NCBI RefSeq assembly: GCF_000739895.2
Contig: NZ_BBJS01000002.1
Span: 1-64,000 of the forward strand
Source of the DNA: Sphingomonas paucimobilis NBRC 13935
Lineage (GTDB): Bacteria; Pseudomonadota; Alphaproteobacteria; Sphingomonadales; Sphingomonadaceae
Reading direction: 5' to 3'
DNA: 64,000 nucleotides
Made by a program: the position numbers and the translations under genes. The notes below the pieces were generated by a model. The model had not been told where the DNA came from and did no database searches. It worked only from the letters and a program-made list of their open reading frames with translations. Each line of letters starts with the position of its first letter. Position 1 is the stretch's first letter. Of this stretch, positions 27,348 through 36,406 are shown piece by piece.

Positions 27348-28415
27348 TCAACCACACTGGCCGCGATGAAGCAACGCCTGATCGGCTAAAACCAGGGCGA
27401 CCATCGCTTCGACCACGGGAACGCCGCGAATGCCGACACAGGGGTCGTGACGGCCCTTGGTCGCGATCTGGGTTTCCTCACCGGTACGGGTGATGGTGTC
27501 GACGGGGGTCAGGATCGAACTGGTCGGCTTGAACGCGACACGCATCGTCACCGGCTGGCCGGTGGCGATCCCCCCCGCGATCCCGCCCGCATGGTTGGCA
27601 AGGAAGCGGGGGCCGCCATTGCCGGCGCGCATCGGATCGGCATTCTGCTCGCCGGTCAGTGCGGCGGCGGCGAAGCCGTCGCCGATCTCAAAGCCCTTGA
27701 CCGCGTTGATGCTCATACAGGCGGAGGCGAGCTCGCTGTCCAGCTTGGCGTAGAGCGGCGCCCCCCAGCCGGCCAGCACTCCGGTCGCCTCGCAGGCGAC
27801 GACCGCTCCCACCGACGAACCCGATTTGCGCGCGCCATCGACGATCGCTTCCCAGCGTTCGGCGGCGGCGGCATCGGGACAGAAAAAGGGGTTGGCGTCG
27901 ATCTGCGCATCGTCGAACGCGTCGTAGTCGATCCGGTCGCCGCCGATCGCCTCGACCCAGGCGCGGATGCGGACTTGCGGGATGACCGCCCGCGCCACGG
28001 CACCCGCCGCGACCCGTGCCGCCGTCTCGCGCGCCGAGGAGCGCCCGCCGCCGCGATAGTCGCGAAAGCCGTATTTCGCGTCATAGGCGTAATCGGCATG
28101 GCCGGGGCGATAGGCGAGCGCGACGTTCGAATAGTCCTTGGACCGCTGGTCGACATTCTCGATCATCAGGCTGATCGGCGTGCCGGTCGTCCGCCCCTCG
28201 AACACGCCCGACAGAATGCGGACCTGATCGGGCTCGCGCCGTTGCGTCGTGAAGCGGCTGGTACCCGGGCGGCGCTTGTCGAGCCAGGGCTGAATATCTT
28301 CTTCCGACAGCGTGATCCCCGGCGGGCAACCGTCCACAACTGCGCCCAGCGCGGGCCCATGGCTCTCGCCCCAGGTGGTGAAGCGGAACAGGCGGCCGAA
28401 ACTGTTGAAGCTCAC
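27348..28415 (-). CDS. aroC: chorismate synthase
   Basis: FMN-dependent enzyme making chorismate from EPSP, last step of the shikimate pathway. The 355-residue protein has all three signatures: [20 protein letters not shown] near the N-terminus, [20 protein letters not shown] (about 125-145) and [11 protein letters not shown] with [16 protein letters not shown] towards the C-terminus. The start is a GTG at 28415 (MSFNSFG) that overlaps the TGA of the upstream acetyltransferase (GTGA); no ATG gives a family-like N-terminus. Confidence 0.97.
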   Translation of the reverse strand: MSFNSFGRLFRFTTWGESHGPALGAVVDGCPPGITLSEEDIQPWLDKRRPGTSRFTTQRREPDQVRILSGVFEGRTTGTPISLMIENVDQRSKDYSNVALAYRPGHADYAYDAKYGFRDYRGGGRSSARETAARVAAGAVARAVIPQVRIRAWVEAIGGDRIDYDAFDDAQIDANPFFCPDAAAAERWEAIVDGARKSGSSVGAVVACEATGVLAGWGAPLYAKLDSELASACMSINAVKGFEIGDGFAAAALTGEQNADPMRAGNGGPRFLANHAGGIAGGIATGQPVTMRVAFKPTSSILTPVDTITRTGEETQIATKGRHDPCVGIRGVPVVEAMVALVLADQALLHRGQCG

Positions 28416-28957
28416 GCAGCGTCTCCAAGCCGGGCAAAGGCCGGCGCATGGGTGGCGGCCCCGCGCACGCCGCAGGGGATCAGGCCGCCCTGCAGCGGCA
28501 CCGCCAGGAAATAGTCGCCCGCATAGGGGCTGTCGAAACCGCTCGCCACATCGGCGGCGAAACCGAACCGGCCGTAAAAACCGGGATCGCCAAGCGCGAA
28601 GCAGAGGACCACACCCTCCTGCTCCAATCGTTCGATCCCGGCGGCGACCAGTGCCTCGCCGACGCCCTGCTGGCGCCATTCGCGCGCGACGGCGATGGGG
28701 GCGAGCGCGACCGAGTTGATCGGCTTGCCACCGATTTCGACGCTCATGCGACTAAACGCGATCGCGCCGATCAGACTGTCCGTTTCCTCATCGACCGCGA
28801 CCAGCATCAGGACCATGTCGCCCTCGACGCACAGGTCGCGGACCAGGGCGGCTTCGGCGGGCGCGGGAAAACTGGCGACGAGAAGCGCGTCGAGCGCGGC
28901 GACATCTTCGCCGCGCGCGGGGCGGATGGTGATGTCGGCGGGGGGCTGGTCGGACAT
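28412..28957 (-). CDS. GNAT acetyltransferase, YhbS-like
   Basis: 181-residue GNAT protein: [20 protein letters not shown], the acetyl-CoA loop [18 protein letters not shown] (about 94-111), and the YhbS-type end [20 protein letters not shown] with [10 protein letters not shown]. Substrate unknown. It is coupled to aroC through a GTGA overlap, which is a positional link only; I see no functional connection. Confidence 0.85.
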   Translation of the reverse strand: MSDQPPADITIRPARGEDVAALDALLVASFPAPAEAALVRDLCVEGDMVLMLVAVDEETDSLIGAIAFSRMSVEIGGKPINSVALAPIAVAREWRQQGVGEALVAAGIERLEQEGVVLCFALGDPGFYGRFGFAADVASGFDSPYAGDYFLAVPLQGGLIPCGVRGAATHAPAFARLGDAA

Positions 28958-29015
28958 GGGTTCGTCTTTAGCGGGCCGGTGGCGGAAGACGCGATAGATA
29001 ATGTTGGCCGCCTAT

Positions 29016-29152
29016 TCCTCCCCTAGAAGGGGAGGTGGCAGGCCGCAGGCCTGACGAAGGGGTGTCACGGTTGGCGATGGCAGTCTGACCTCGCTGCCGG
29101 TTACACCCCTCCACCAGCTTCGCTGGTCCCCCTCCCCTTGCAGGGGAGGAAA
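29016..29152. repeat. family-C palindromic unit between GNAT and fabI
   Basis: Left end CCTCCCCTAGAAGGGGAGGT followed by GGCAGGCC/GCAGGCCTGACGAAGG; right end ACACCCCTCCACCAGCTTCG with TGGTCCCCCTCCCCTTGCAG and GGGAGG. The outer CCTCCCC / GGGGAGG palindromes occur at both ends, as in the unit at 14034-14160. It accounts for most of the 201-base spacer. Confidence 0.7.
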
Positions 29153-29158
29153 AGTTTA

Positions 29159-29958
<800 letters not shown>

Positions 29959-29962
<4 letters not shown>

Positions 29963-30930
29963 GCCGTTACCGCTCCTGCCGGTTCACCATCTTCAATCGC
30001 CCTCTCTAGCGCCGGTTCGGGCGGTTCCGCCAGTGCCGCGTTCAAATGCGCGCCGAAAACCAGACCCAGACCGATCAAATAGAAGAACAACAGCATCACG
30101 ACGACACCGGCCAGGCTGCCATAAGTCAGGTCGTAACCGCCCAGTTGCGACAGCACGACGGGCAGCAAGGCGGTCATGCTGACCCACCAAGCGGCGGTGA
30201 ACAGCGCGCCGGGCCATTTGGGGCAGTCGCTTTCGCGATATTTGGAAGGGGTGACCGAATAGAAGAGCATGTAGAGCGCGCCGAACATGACCGCGCCGGG
30301 GATGAAACGCGACAGTCCGACCCAGCCCGCCACGTCCTGCGCGAAGGGAACGAGGCGATAGATGAATTGCTCGGCGGCGGTCAGAACGCCCGCGACCAAG
30401 AAGGACAGCAGCGCGATCACGACCGAGGCGACGATGACCAGCGTCGAGGACAGACGCGATTTCCAGAAGGCGGCGGTCGCCTTCACGCCGTAGGCGCGGT
30501 GGAAGATGTCGCGGATCGTCTCGATGAAACCGCCGACCGTCCACAACCCGACCAGCCCGCCCAGCCAGAGCAGCGAGCCCGTTCGCGCCGCCAGAACATC
30601 GGCTATCGGCTTGCGCAGAAGATCGCTGACATCGGGGGGCAGTACGTGAAGGAAGCTCTCCACCGCATGCTGGGTCTCGTTGCTCTGTCCGAACAGCGAG
30701 AGCAGCGCGGCGGTGGTGATGAAGAAGGGAAACAGCGTCATCAACGCCAGATAGGCCAGGTTCCCGGCATGGATGAACCCGTCGTTGAACACGCCCAGGC
30801 TGGTCCGCTTCAGGACTTCAAAGGCATAGGAGCCAGGCCGGACCTTGGCGATCTGCCGGTCCAGCCTCTGACGGGCCTTGCCTTGATGATGGGCACGTTC
30901 TTCTGGGGTCAGGCCGTTCGCATCGCTCAT
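29959..30930 (-). CDS. YihY/virulence factor BrkB family membrane protein
   Basis: 323-residue inner-membrane protein. A charged N-terminus (about 45 residues) precedes FNDGFIHAGNLAYLALMTLFPF, the family hallmark. It then has six spans, including FITTAALLSLFG, SLLWLGGLVGLWTVGGFIE, TLVIVASVVIALLSFLVAG, FIPGAVMFGALYMLFYSV, GALFTAAWWVSMTALLPVVL and SLAGVVVMLLFFYLIGLGLVFG. The family was once taken for RNase BN; the function is not settled. ATG 30930; the gap to the dnaJ-like stop is seven bases. Confidence 0.92.
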
Positions 30931-30937
30931 GGAACGA

Positions 30938-31879
30938 TCAGACGCCCATGGCGGCCCTCGGGTTCCTGCCGTCGGTCCATTCGGCGGCAAAGCGTTGCAG
31001 CTCAGCATCATCGGCCGGGATGTCGATCATCAGCGTGATGAGCTGATCGCCGCGCCCGCCATCCTTCTTGTGAAAGCCCTTGCCCTTCAGGCGCAACGTC
31101 TTGCCCGAGCTGCTCCCCTTGGGGATCGTCAGCATGACGGGGCGCTCGACGGTCGGCACCTTGACCGGACCGCCCAGCACCGCTTCGTTCAGGGTGACCG
31201 GCAGGTCCAGGCGGACGTCGTCGCCGTCGCGGGTGAAGAAGGCATGGGGGCTGACCTCGATCGTGACGATCGCATCGCCGGCGCCGCCCGCTCCGGGCTC
31301 ACCCTTGCCGCCCAGCCGCATCTGCGTGCCCGTTTCGACCCCGGCGGGCAGTTTCAGGTCGATGGTCTTGCCATCGCCCAGCGTGACGCGCTGTGGGCTG
31401 AGCGTGGCGGCATCAATGAAGGGGACTTTCAGCGCATAGGCGATATTGGCGCCCTTTTGCGCGGCCCGGCGGCCACCACCGCCAAAGCCACCGAAACCGC
31501 CGCTGAATCCACCGCGACCAGCGCCACCGAACATCCCCTCGAAGATGTCCGACATGTCGGCGCCTTCGCCGCCAAAGTCGAATTGCTGGCGAAACCCGCC
31601 GCCACCCGCACCCGGGCGCGGGCCACCCCCGCCGCCAAAGCCGAAGGGCGAGGCGGGATTGCCGTCCCCATCGATCTCGCCGCGATCGAAACGGGCGCGC
31701 TTGTCCTTGTCGGACAGAAGGTCATAGGCGTTGGTCACCTGGCTGAACTTCTCCGCCGCCTTGGGATTGTCCTTATTGCGGTCGGGATGGAGTTCCTTCG
31801 CCAGCTTGCGATAGGCTTTCTTGATATCGGCTTCGCTGGCCGTGCGGCTTACGCCCAGCGTCTGATATGGATCGGCCAC
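30938..31879 (-). CDS. DnaJ/CbpA-type J-domain co-chaperone without zinc finger
   Basis: 313-residue class II J-protein. The J-domain (1-65) has [20 protein letters not shown] and the HPD motif in [10 protein letters not shown] Gly/Phe-rich linker (about 75-140, with [14 protein letters not shown]) leads to two C-terminal beta domains ([40 protein letters not shown]). The Cys-rich zinc finger of DnaJ is absent, so it resembles CbpA. It stimulates DnaK ATPase. First gene of the unit with yihY and fabI. Confidence 0.92.
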   Translation of the reverse strand: MADPYQTLGVSRTASEADIKKAYRKLAKELHPDRNKDNPKAAEKFSQVTNAYDLLSDKDKRARFDRGEIDGDGNPASPFGFGGGGGPRPGAGGGGFRQQFDFGGEGADMSDIFEGMFGGAGRGGFSGGFGGFGGGGRRAAQKGANIAYALKVPFIDAATLSPQRVTLGDGKTIDLKLPAGVETGTQMRLGGKGEPGAGGAGDAIVTIEVSPHAFFTRDGDDVRLDLPVTLNEAVLGGPVKVPTVERPVMLTIPKGSSSGKTLRLKGKGFHKKDGGRGDQLITLMIDIPADDAELQRFAAEWTDGRNPRAAMGV

Positions 31880-31982
31880 TCTGTTCCCCGTTGCCAGTGT
31901 ATTACGAATCTATGTGGGGAAGCCTGCGCCGGAGCGCAATCCGTTGCCCATGCGTTATAGACGCCGGACAAGGAGACGGAAC

Positions 31983-32228
31983 ATGACCGAGCCGATGCAG
32001 GCGACCGGCAAGGACGGGAAAATGGGCGACGCCAAGAAGGGCGCCCCCGATGGCGTCTCGGACGCGCCCGGCAAACATGGCGGCGAGAGCCAGGGTGGCG
32101 GCTATGAAGGCGTCCCCGAACGCAAGGGCGATTTCCACGGTGGCCAGAGCGAGACGGCCTATCACGGCTCGGGCGGCCATCCCGATCCGGACAAGGACAA
32201 TCCCAATGCGGTGACGGACGAGGGGTGA
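31983..32228 (+). CDS. small hydrophilic protein of unknown function
   Basis: 81 residues beginning MTEPMQATGKDGKMGDAKKG, rich in Gly, Asp, Lys, Pro and His, with no hydrophobic core and so probably disordered. AGGAG at 31971-31975 is seven bases from ATG 31983, a good start; the longer frame from 31914 is not needed. It is divergent from the dnaJ-like gene. The composition (glycine-rich, charged, no Cys or Trp) resembles stress or desiccation-type hydrophilins, but there is no motif to prove it. Confidence 0.6.
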   Translation: MTEPMQATGKDGKMGDAKKGAPDGVSDAPGKHGGESQGGGYEGVPERKGDFHGGQSETAYHGSGGHPDPDKDNPNAVTDEG

Positions 32229-32283
32229 GACCCCCTGTCATCGCCGTTCCCAAGTTCATGCCTTCGGGCTGAAGGGGCTCTGG

Positions 32284-32967
32284 TCAGGCGCAACCGTCGA
32301 GCATGACGTCGCGATTGCCCTGCGGTTGACAGCGTCCTGCCAATAGCCGCTCGATCCGGCGAACGCGCTCGTCAAGCCGAGGATTTGGGCCGATAAGGTG
32401 GAAATCGGCTGGTGCGACCAAGGCTGCCACGAGCCTCAGCCATTGTGGCTTGGTCAATGCAGCGGGTGGCTTGCCATATAGCTGTTCGCTGGCGGCAAAC
32501 ATGCCCTGCATCCAGCCCTTTGGCCCGAGGTTGAGTTGCGCGCTGTCCAGGAAGAGTGCCAGGATTTGGCGCTTGGACAAACGCGCTTCCAGGCCCTTGG
32601 CATAGGCCGTTTGTCGAATTTTTTTGAAACCCGGCTTGAAGTGGTCAAAGGCGAGTTTTTTGGACAACGACTGGGTGATCGTCGTGACGCCCGCGCCGGG
32701 CGTTTCGTTGTCCACGCCATGATGGTGCCAGAAATTGGGGTCTTCGACGCGGATCAATTGCCGCAGCTCGGCGGGTGTCAAAGCATCGGGGCCGCGACGT
32801 TGGTCGATCAGTCTGTTGGCGCGCGCTTTCAGACTGGGGGCATCGCGCATCGCGTCAATATAGCCGATTGCGGCATAGGCCAGAATGGCGAGGAACCCCG
32901 CCAGCAGGGCGATCGACATGATCCTGAATGCCGATCTCGCCCTGTTTGGTCGTCGGACTTCCATCAT
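32284..32967 (-). CDS. short GT51-type transglycosylase domain protein
   Basis: 227 residues: one N-terminal anchor (about 15-37, IMSIALLAGFLAILAYAAIG) and a glycosyltransferase-51 domain like that of MtgA/PBP1. Motif 1 is intact (VEDPNFWHHHGVD, with the catalytic Glu), and motif 2 is close (GAGVTTITQSLSKK against GGSTITQQLAKN). Motif 3 is deviant: the second conserved Glu (RKxxE, E290 of E. coli PBP1b) appears to be Gln in KKIRQTAYA. The usual YLN reads FLD, followed by LNLG. Normal MtgA is slightly longer, with a better motif 3. It may be a non-canonical or weakly active transferase. A GGGGGG stretch is the likely ribosome site. Confidence 0.78.
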   Translation of the reverse strand: MMEVRRPNRARSAFRIMSIALLAGFLAILAYAAIGYIDAMRDAPSLKARANRLIDQRRGPDALTPAELRQLIRVEDPNFWHHHGVDNETPGAGVTTITQSLSKKLAFDHFKPGFKKIRQTAYAKGLEARLSKRQILALFLDSAQLNLGPKGWMQGMFAASEQLYGKPPAALTKPQWLRLVAALVAPADFHLIGPNPRLDERVRRIERLLAGRCQPQGNRDVMLDGCA

Positions 32968-32997
32968 GGCATCGATCCCCCCAAATCGCGGTGACGA

Positions 32998-33909
32998 TCA
33001 GTCGGACAATATGGTTTCCGCCATCACCGGATCATCGACGGGCGCGACGTCGACGCTGACGTCCATCTTCTGCGCGCCCGAGCCCAGTACGACGCCGTCC
33101 ACGGGGGCGATCTCGGCATAGTCGCGGCCGATCGCGACGATGATATGGTCGCCCGCCATCCAGATGCCGTTCGTCGGATCGACACCGACCCAGCCATGCT
33201 CCGGCCCGCCCCAGATCAGCACCCAGGCGTGGGTCGCATCGGCACCCACCAGCCGCGGTTGTCCGGGCGGCGGTAGGGTGCGGATATAGCCAGATGCATA
33301 GGCCGCCGGGATGCCCGCCGCGCGTAGGCCGGTGATCATGATCTGCGCGAAATCCTGGCATACGCCGCGCCGCTGGCGGAACGCCTCGGCCGGGGGCGTG
33401 TCGACTAGGGTGGCGGCGGGGTCGAAGGCGAATTCGCGCTGGATGCGATTGGCGAGCGCAAAACCGGCTTCCAGCGCACCCCGCTCGGGCGACAGGTCGG
33501 CCGCGCACCATTCCGCAATCGCGGGGTCGAGCGGAATGAGGGGCGAGGGGAAGATGTAATTGGCCGGCCCCACCGCCGACAGGTCGCGGCTCGATCGGGC
33601 GAGCGCCGACACCTCGGCCAGCGTCGGGTCGTTCGGCGACGGCATCGGCACCGGCCGGTCGACCAGCATCCGCGCGCGGCTCTCGATGGTCAGGCTGCGC
33701 ACCGGGCGATCCACGACCAGCCGCGTGACATGCGCCAGCCCCGCCTCGGCCCGCGCCGCACGGGTGCGCCCGACCGGCTCGACGATCAGATCATAGGACT
33801 CCAGCGTCTGACCGGGCCAGTCGATCGGTTTCAGCCGCAGGTTGCACCGCGCATATTTGACCTGCGCGCCGTAATCGAAGCGGGTGATGTGGCGGATGTC
33901 GTAGATCAT
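32998..33909 (-). CDS. transglutaminase-like cysteine peptidase family protein
   Basis: 303 residues with the bacterial transglutaminase N-terminal region (YDIRHITRFDYGAQVKYARC, then LIVEPVGRTRAARAE) and a transglutaminase core. The catalytic triad is visible: Cys in QRRGVCQDFAQI, His in DATHAWVLI and Asp in GVDPTNGIWMAGDH. This protein type is regularly found beside circularly permuted ATP-grasp and alpha-E domain proteins. Here its ATG overlaps the stop of that fusion gene (ATGA). Probable role: peptide or amide-bond cleavage or ligation in a peptide-modifying pathway; the substrate is unknown. Confidence 0.9.
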   Translation of the reverse strand: MIYDIRHITRFDYGAQVKYARCNLRLKPIDWPGQTLESYDLIVEPVGRTRAARAEAGLAHVTRLVVDRPVRSLTIESRARMLVDRPVPMPSPNDPTLAEVSALARSSRDLSAVGPANYIFPSPLIPLDPAIAEWCAADLSPERGALEAGFALANRIQREFAFDPAATLVDTPPAEAFRQRRGVCQDFAQIMITGLRAAGIPAAYASGYIRTLPPPGQPRLVGADATHAWVLIWGGPEHGWVGVDPTNGIWMAGDHIIVAIGRDYAEIAPVDGVVLGSGAQKMDVSVDVAPVDDPVMAETILSD

Positions 33910-36383
33910 GCCAGGGTAAGCCCCCCGGCACGCAATGGCTCCGCGCCTTGCAGGAAATAGCGGCGCGCAATCGCTTCGGAGAGCAAGCCCAGCCGCCGCT
34001 CGACATCGCCGAGCGTATCGACGTCGAGGGTGCGCGCGTCCGCCGTCTCGATCGCCGCACGAACCGCGATCGCCTGGGCCTGTTGCGGCTCGGCCATGTC
34101 GTCGTCGGACAGGACGGGCAGGCGCGACAGGCAGTCGGCGATGCGCGCGGTCTGATAGGCCAGCGCGCGCGGATTGTTGGGGTCGAGCGCGACCAGATCG
34201 ACCACCGCGACGCGCGCGAGGCCAGTCGGATAACGCTGGCGATAGCTGATCTGGCTGTTGGCGAGGTCGAGCAGGGTGGACAGGTCGTCCGCAGACGCGC
34301 CCGCCATGCCGAACAGGCGCGTCGCGCGTGCCACCGCCATGGCGCGTTCCACCCGACGGCCGAGATCGTGGAAGCGCCAGGCGGTGGTGCGGACCATATG
34401 CTCGGCCGACAGCCCGGCGATCGCGGCATAGCGGCGTTGCAGCGAGCCCGCCCGGTCGAGCATCCCGACATGGCTGGGGAAGGGCGCCTCGAGCAACCGC
34501 ACCATGTCGGCGGACAGACGATCGCGCGAGCCTTCGCTGATCCCGCGCGCCAGGCGATTGATGCGGGCGACCGAGTGCCAGCCCTCATCCTCCATCGCGG
34601 TGCGCGCGAACTGGGTGAGGGCGGCGCGGTGCAGGCTGTCGGGGTGCGGGGCCGCACCCGCGCCGGTGATGAGGCCGACCAGTCGCCCGACGGTGCGCGT
34701 ATCGAGCGCCGCGCCGCCATCGGCGTCGATCGAATTCCCTAGCATCACCCGGATCGCCGCCAGCAGCGCCTCACCCCGCTCCAGATAGCGGCCCAGCCAA
34801 TAGAAATTGTCGGCGACGCGGCTGGGCAAGGTTCCCGGATTGCGGCGGACATGGAGCGAATCGGGGTCGGCGAGCAGCGACATCGGCGCGACCGGCTCGG
34901 GCCCGTGGATGCAGACATCGGCGGACCATAGCCCTTCGCCGATCATCGCGGCGGTCGCCTCGGGATGGTCGCCGATCCGGCCGAAGCCGCCGGGCAGGAC
35001 GGTCCATTGGCCCTCGCTATCGCGCGCGGCGAAGACGCGCAGCGTGAAGGGACGCGGCTCCAGCTGGTCGCCGATGACGACGGGCATGGTCGACAGCCGA
35101 ACCATTTCCTGCCCGACATAATCCTGCGGGCGTTTGACCATGTCGGCAATCAGCATCGCGCGCTCTGCAGGCGACAGGCTCGCGCCCGGCCGGGTGCCCT
35201 CTGGCAGGCCCAAAGGCCTGGGGCCGAAGGCGGGGGCGATCAGCAGATCGTCCAGGTGCTCGGCGACATAATCCGCCTGCGTCGACCCGCCGCACCACCA
35301 TGTGGCGATGGTGGGCAGCTTGAGCGGGGCGTCGAGCAATTGCTCGGCCAGCACGGGCAGGAAAGCGGACAGGGCCGGGCTTTCGAGCACACCCGCGCCC
35401 GGCGCGTTGGCGATCACCACCTGCCCCTCGACATAGACGTCGATCAGGCCGGGCACGCCGATCTGCGAATGGCTGTCGAAGGCCAGCGGATCGAGCATCC
35501 GGGGGTCGAGCCGCCGCCACAGCGCATCGATCCGCTTCAATCCGGCGACCGTGCGGACATAGACCTGTCCCTCGATCGCGGCGAGATCGGCCCCCTCGAC
35601 CAGCAACAGGCCGAGATAGCGGGCGAGATGCGCCTGTTCGGGATAGCTCGGGTTGAACCGGCCCGGCGTCAGCAGCCCGATGCGCGGGTCGGCGCGGCGG
35701 CATTGCGCGGCCAGCCCGGCGCGGAAGGCGGCGAAGAAGGGGGCGTGGCGCTGGACATTCAGGCGGTTTTGCAGGCCCCCCAAAGTGCGGCTGACCGCCA
35801 GCCGGTTCTCCAGCGCATAGCCCGCACCCGCCGGATTGCGCAGATGATCGGCCAGCACCCGCCACTCGCCGTCCGGCCCGCGCGCCAGGTCGAAGGCGAC
35901 GAAGCTCAAATGATGGCCGCCCGGCGGCGTCACCCCCACCATGGGCCGCAGGAAATAGGGGCTGCCGGTCGCGAGCGCGGCGGGAATATGCCCCTCGGTC
36001 ACCAGCCGCCCGGGGCCGTAGAGATCGGCGAGAATCGTCTCCAGCAGCTCCGCGCGCTGGACCACGCCGCCCGCGATGCGACTCCATTCGCCGGTGTCGA
36101 TCAGCAGCGGGACGGGCGAGACGGGCCAGGGGCGCTCGTCGGTTTCACCGATGATGCGAAAGCCGGTGCCGATATCGGCGGCGTGGCGCTGCACCCGCTC
36201 GCGCGCATGGGCCAGGTTGCTGGCGACGGCGGCGAGTTCCTCCAGCATCGCGGGCCAGGCCGGATCGTTCGATCCCGCCATGACGTCCGAGGGCGTCGCG
36301 GCGCTGCGATAGGCGGCGGTCCAGGCGGCGGCCTGTGCGGGGCTGTCCTCGGATGGGTCCATCGCGGCGGAAAATCGCCGCAT
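33906..36383 (-). CDS. circularly permuted ATP-grasp / alpha-E domain fusion
   Basis: 825 residues. The first part (about 30-480) is a type 2 circularly permuted ATP-grasp domain: PVSPVPLLIDTGEWSRIAGG, DLYGPGRLV, YFLRPMVGVTPPGGHHLSF, YALENRLAVSRTLG, LLTPGRFNPSYPEQAHLARY, LVEGADLAAIEGQVYVRT, and TLRVFAARDSEGQWTVLPGG. From about residue 510 (LPSRVADNFYWLGRYLERGE) to the end is an alpha-E domain (all-helical, Arg/Glu-rich). In many genomes these are two adjacent genes; here they are one chain. It is coupled to the transglutaminase. ATP-grasp enzymes make amide bonds, so the trio is predicted to build or modify a peptide. The ribosome site at ATG 36383 is poor; ATG 36362 is possible. Confidence 0.88.
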   Translation of the reverse strand: MRRFSAAMDPSEDSPAQAAAWTAAYRSAATPSDVMAGSNDPAWPAMLEELAAVASNLAHARERVQRHAADIGTGFRIIGETDERPWPVSPVPLLIDTGEWSRIAGGVVQRAELLETILADLYGPGRLVTEGHIPAALATGSPYFLRPMVGVTPPGGHHLSFVAFDLARGPDGEWRVLADHLRNPAGAGYALENRLAVSRTLGGLQNRLNVQRHAPFFAAFRAGLAAQCRRADPRIGLLTPGRFNPSYPEQAHLARYLGLLLVEGADLAAIEGQVYVRTVAGLKRIDALWRRLDPRMLDPLAFDSHSQIGVPGLIDVYVEGQVVIANAPGAGVLESPALSAFLPVLAEQLLDAPLKLPTIATWWCGGSTQADYVAEHLDDLLIAPAFGPRPLGLPEGTRPGASLSPAERAMLIADMVKRPQDYVGQEMVRLSTMPVVIGDQLEPRPFTLRVFAARDSEGQWTVLPGGFGRIGDHPEATAAMIGEGLWSADVCIHGPEPVAPMSLLADPDSLHVRRNPGTLPSRVADNFYWLGRYLERGEALLAAIRVMLGNSIDADGGAALDTRTVGRLVGLITGAGAAPHPDSLHRAALTQFARTAMEDEGWHSVARINRLARGISEGSRDRLSADMVRLLEAPFPSHVGMLDRAGSLQRRYAAIAGLSAEHMVRTTAWRFHDLGRRVERAMAVARATRLFGMAGASADDLSTLLDLANSQISYRQRYPTGLARVAVVDLVALDPNNPRALAYQTARIADCLSRLPVLSDDDMAEPQQAQAIAVRAAIETADARTLDVDTLGDVERRLGLLSEAIARRYFLQGAEPLRAGGLTLA

Positions 36384-36406
36384 CGGCCACAGGTTGCAAC
36401 AGGCGA

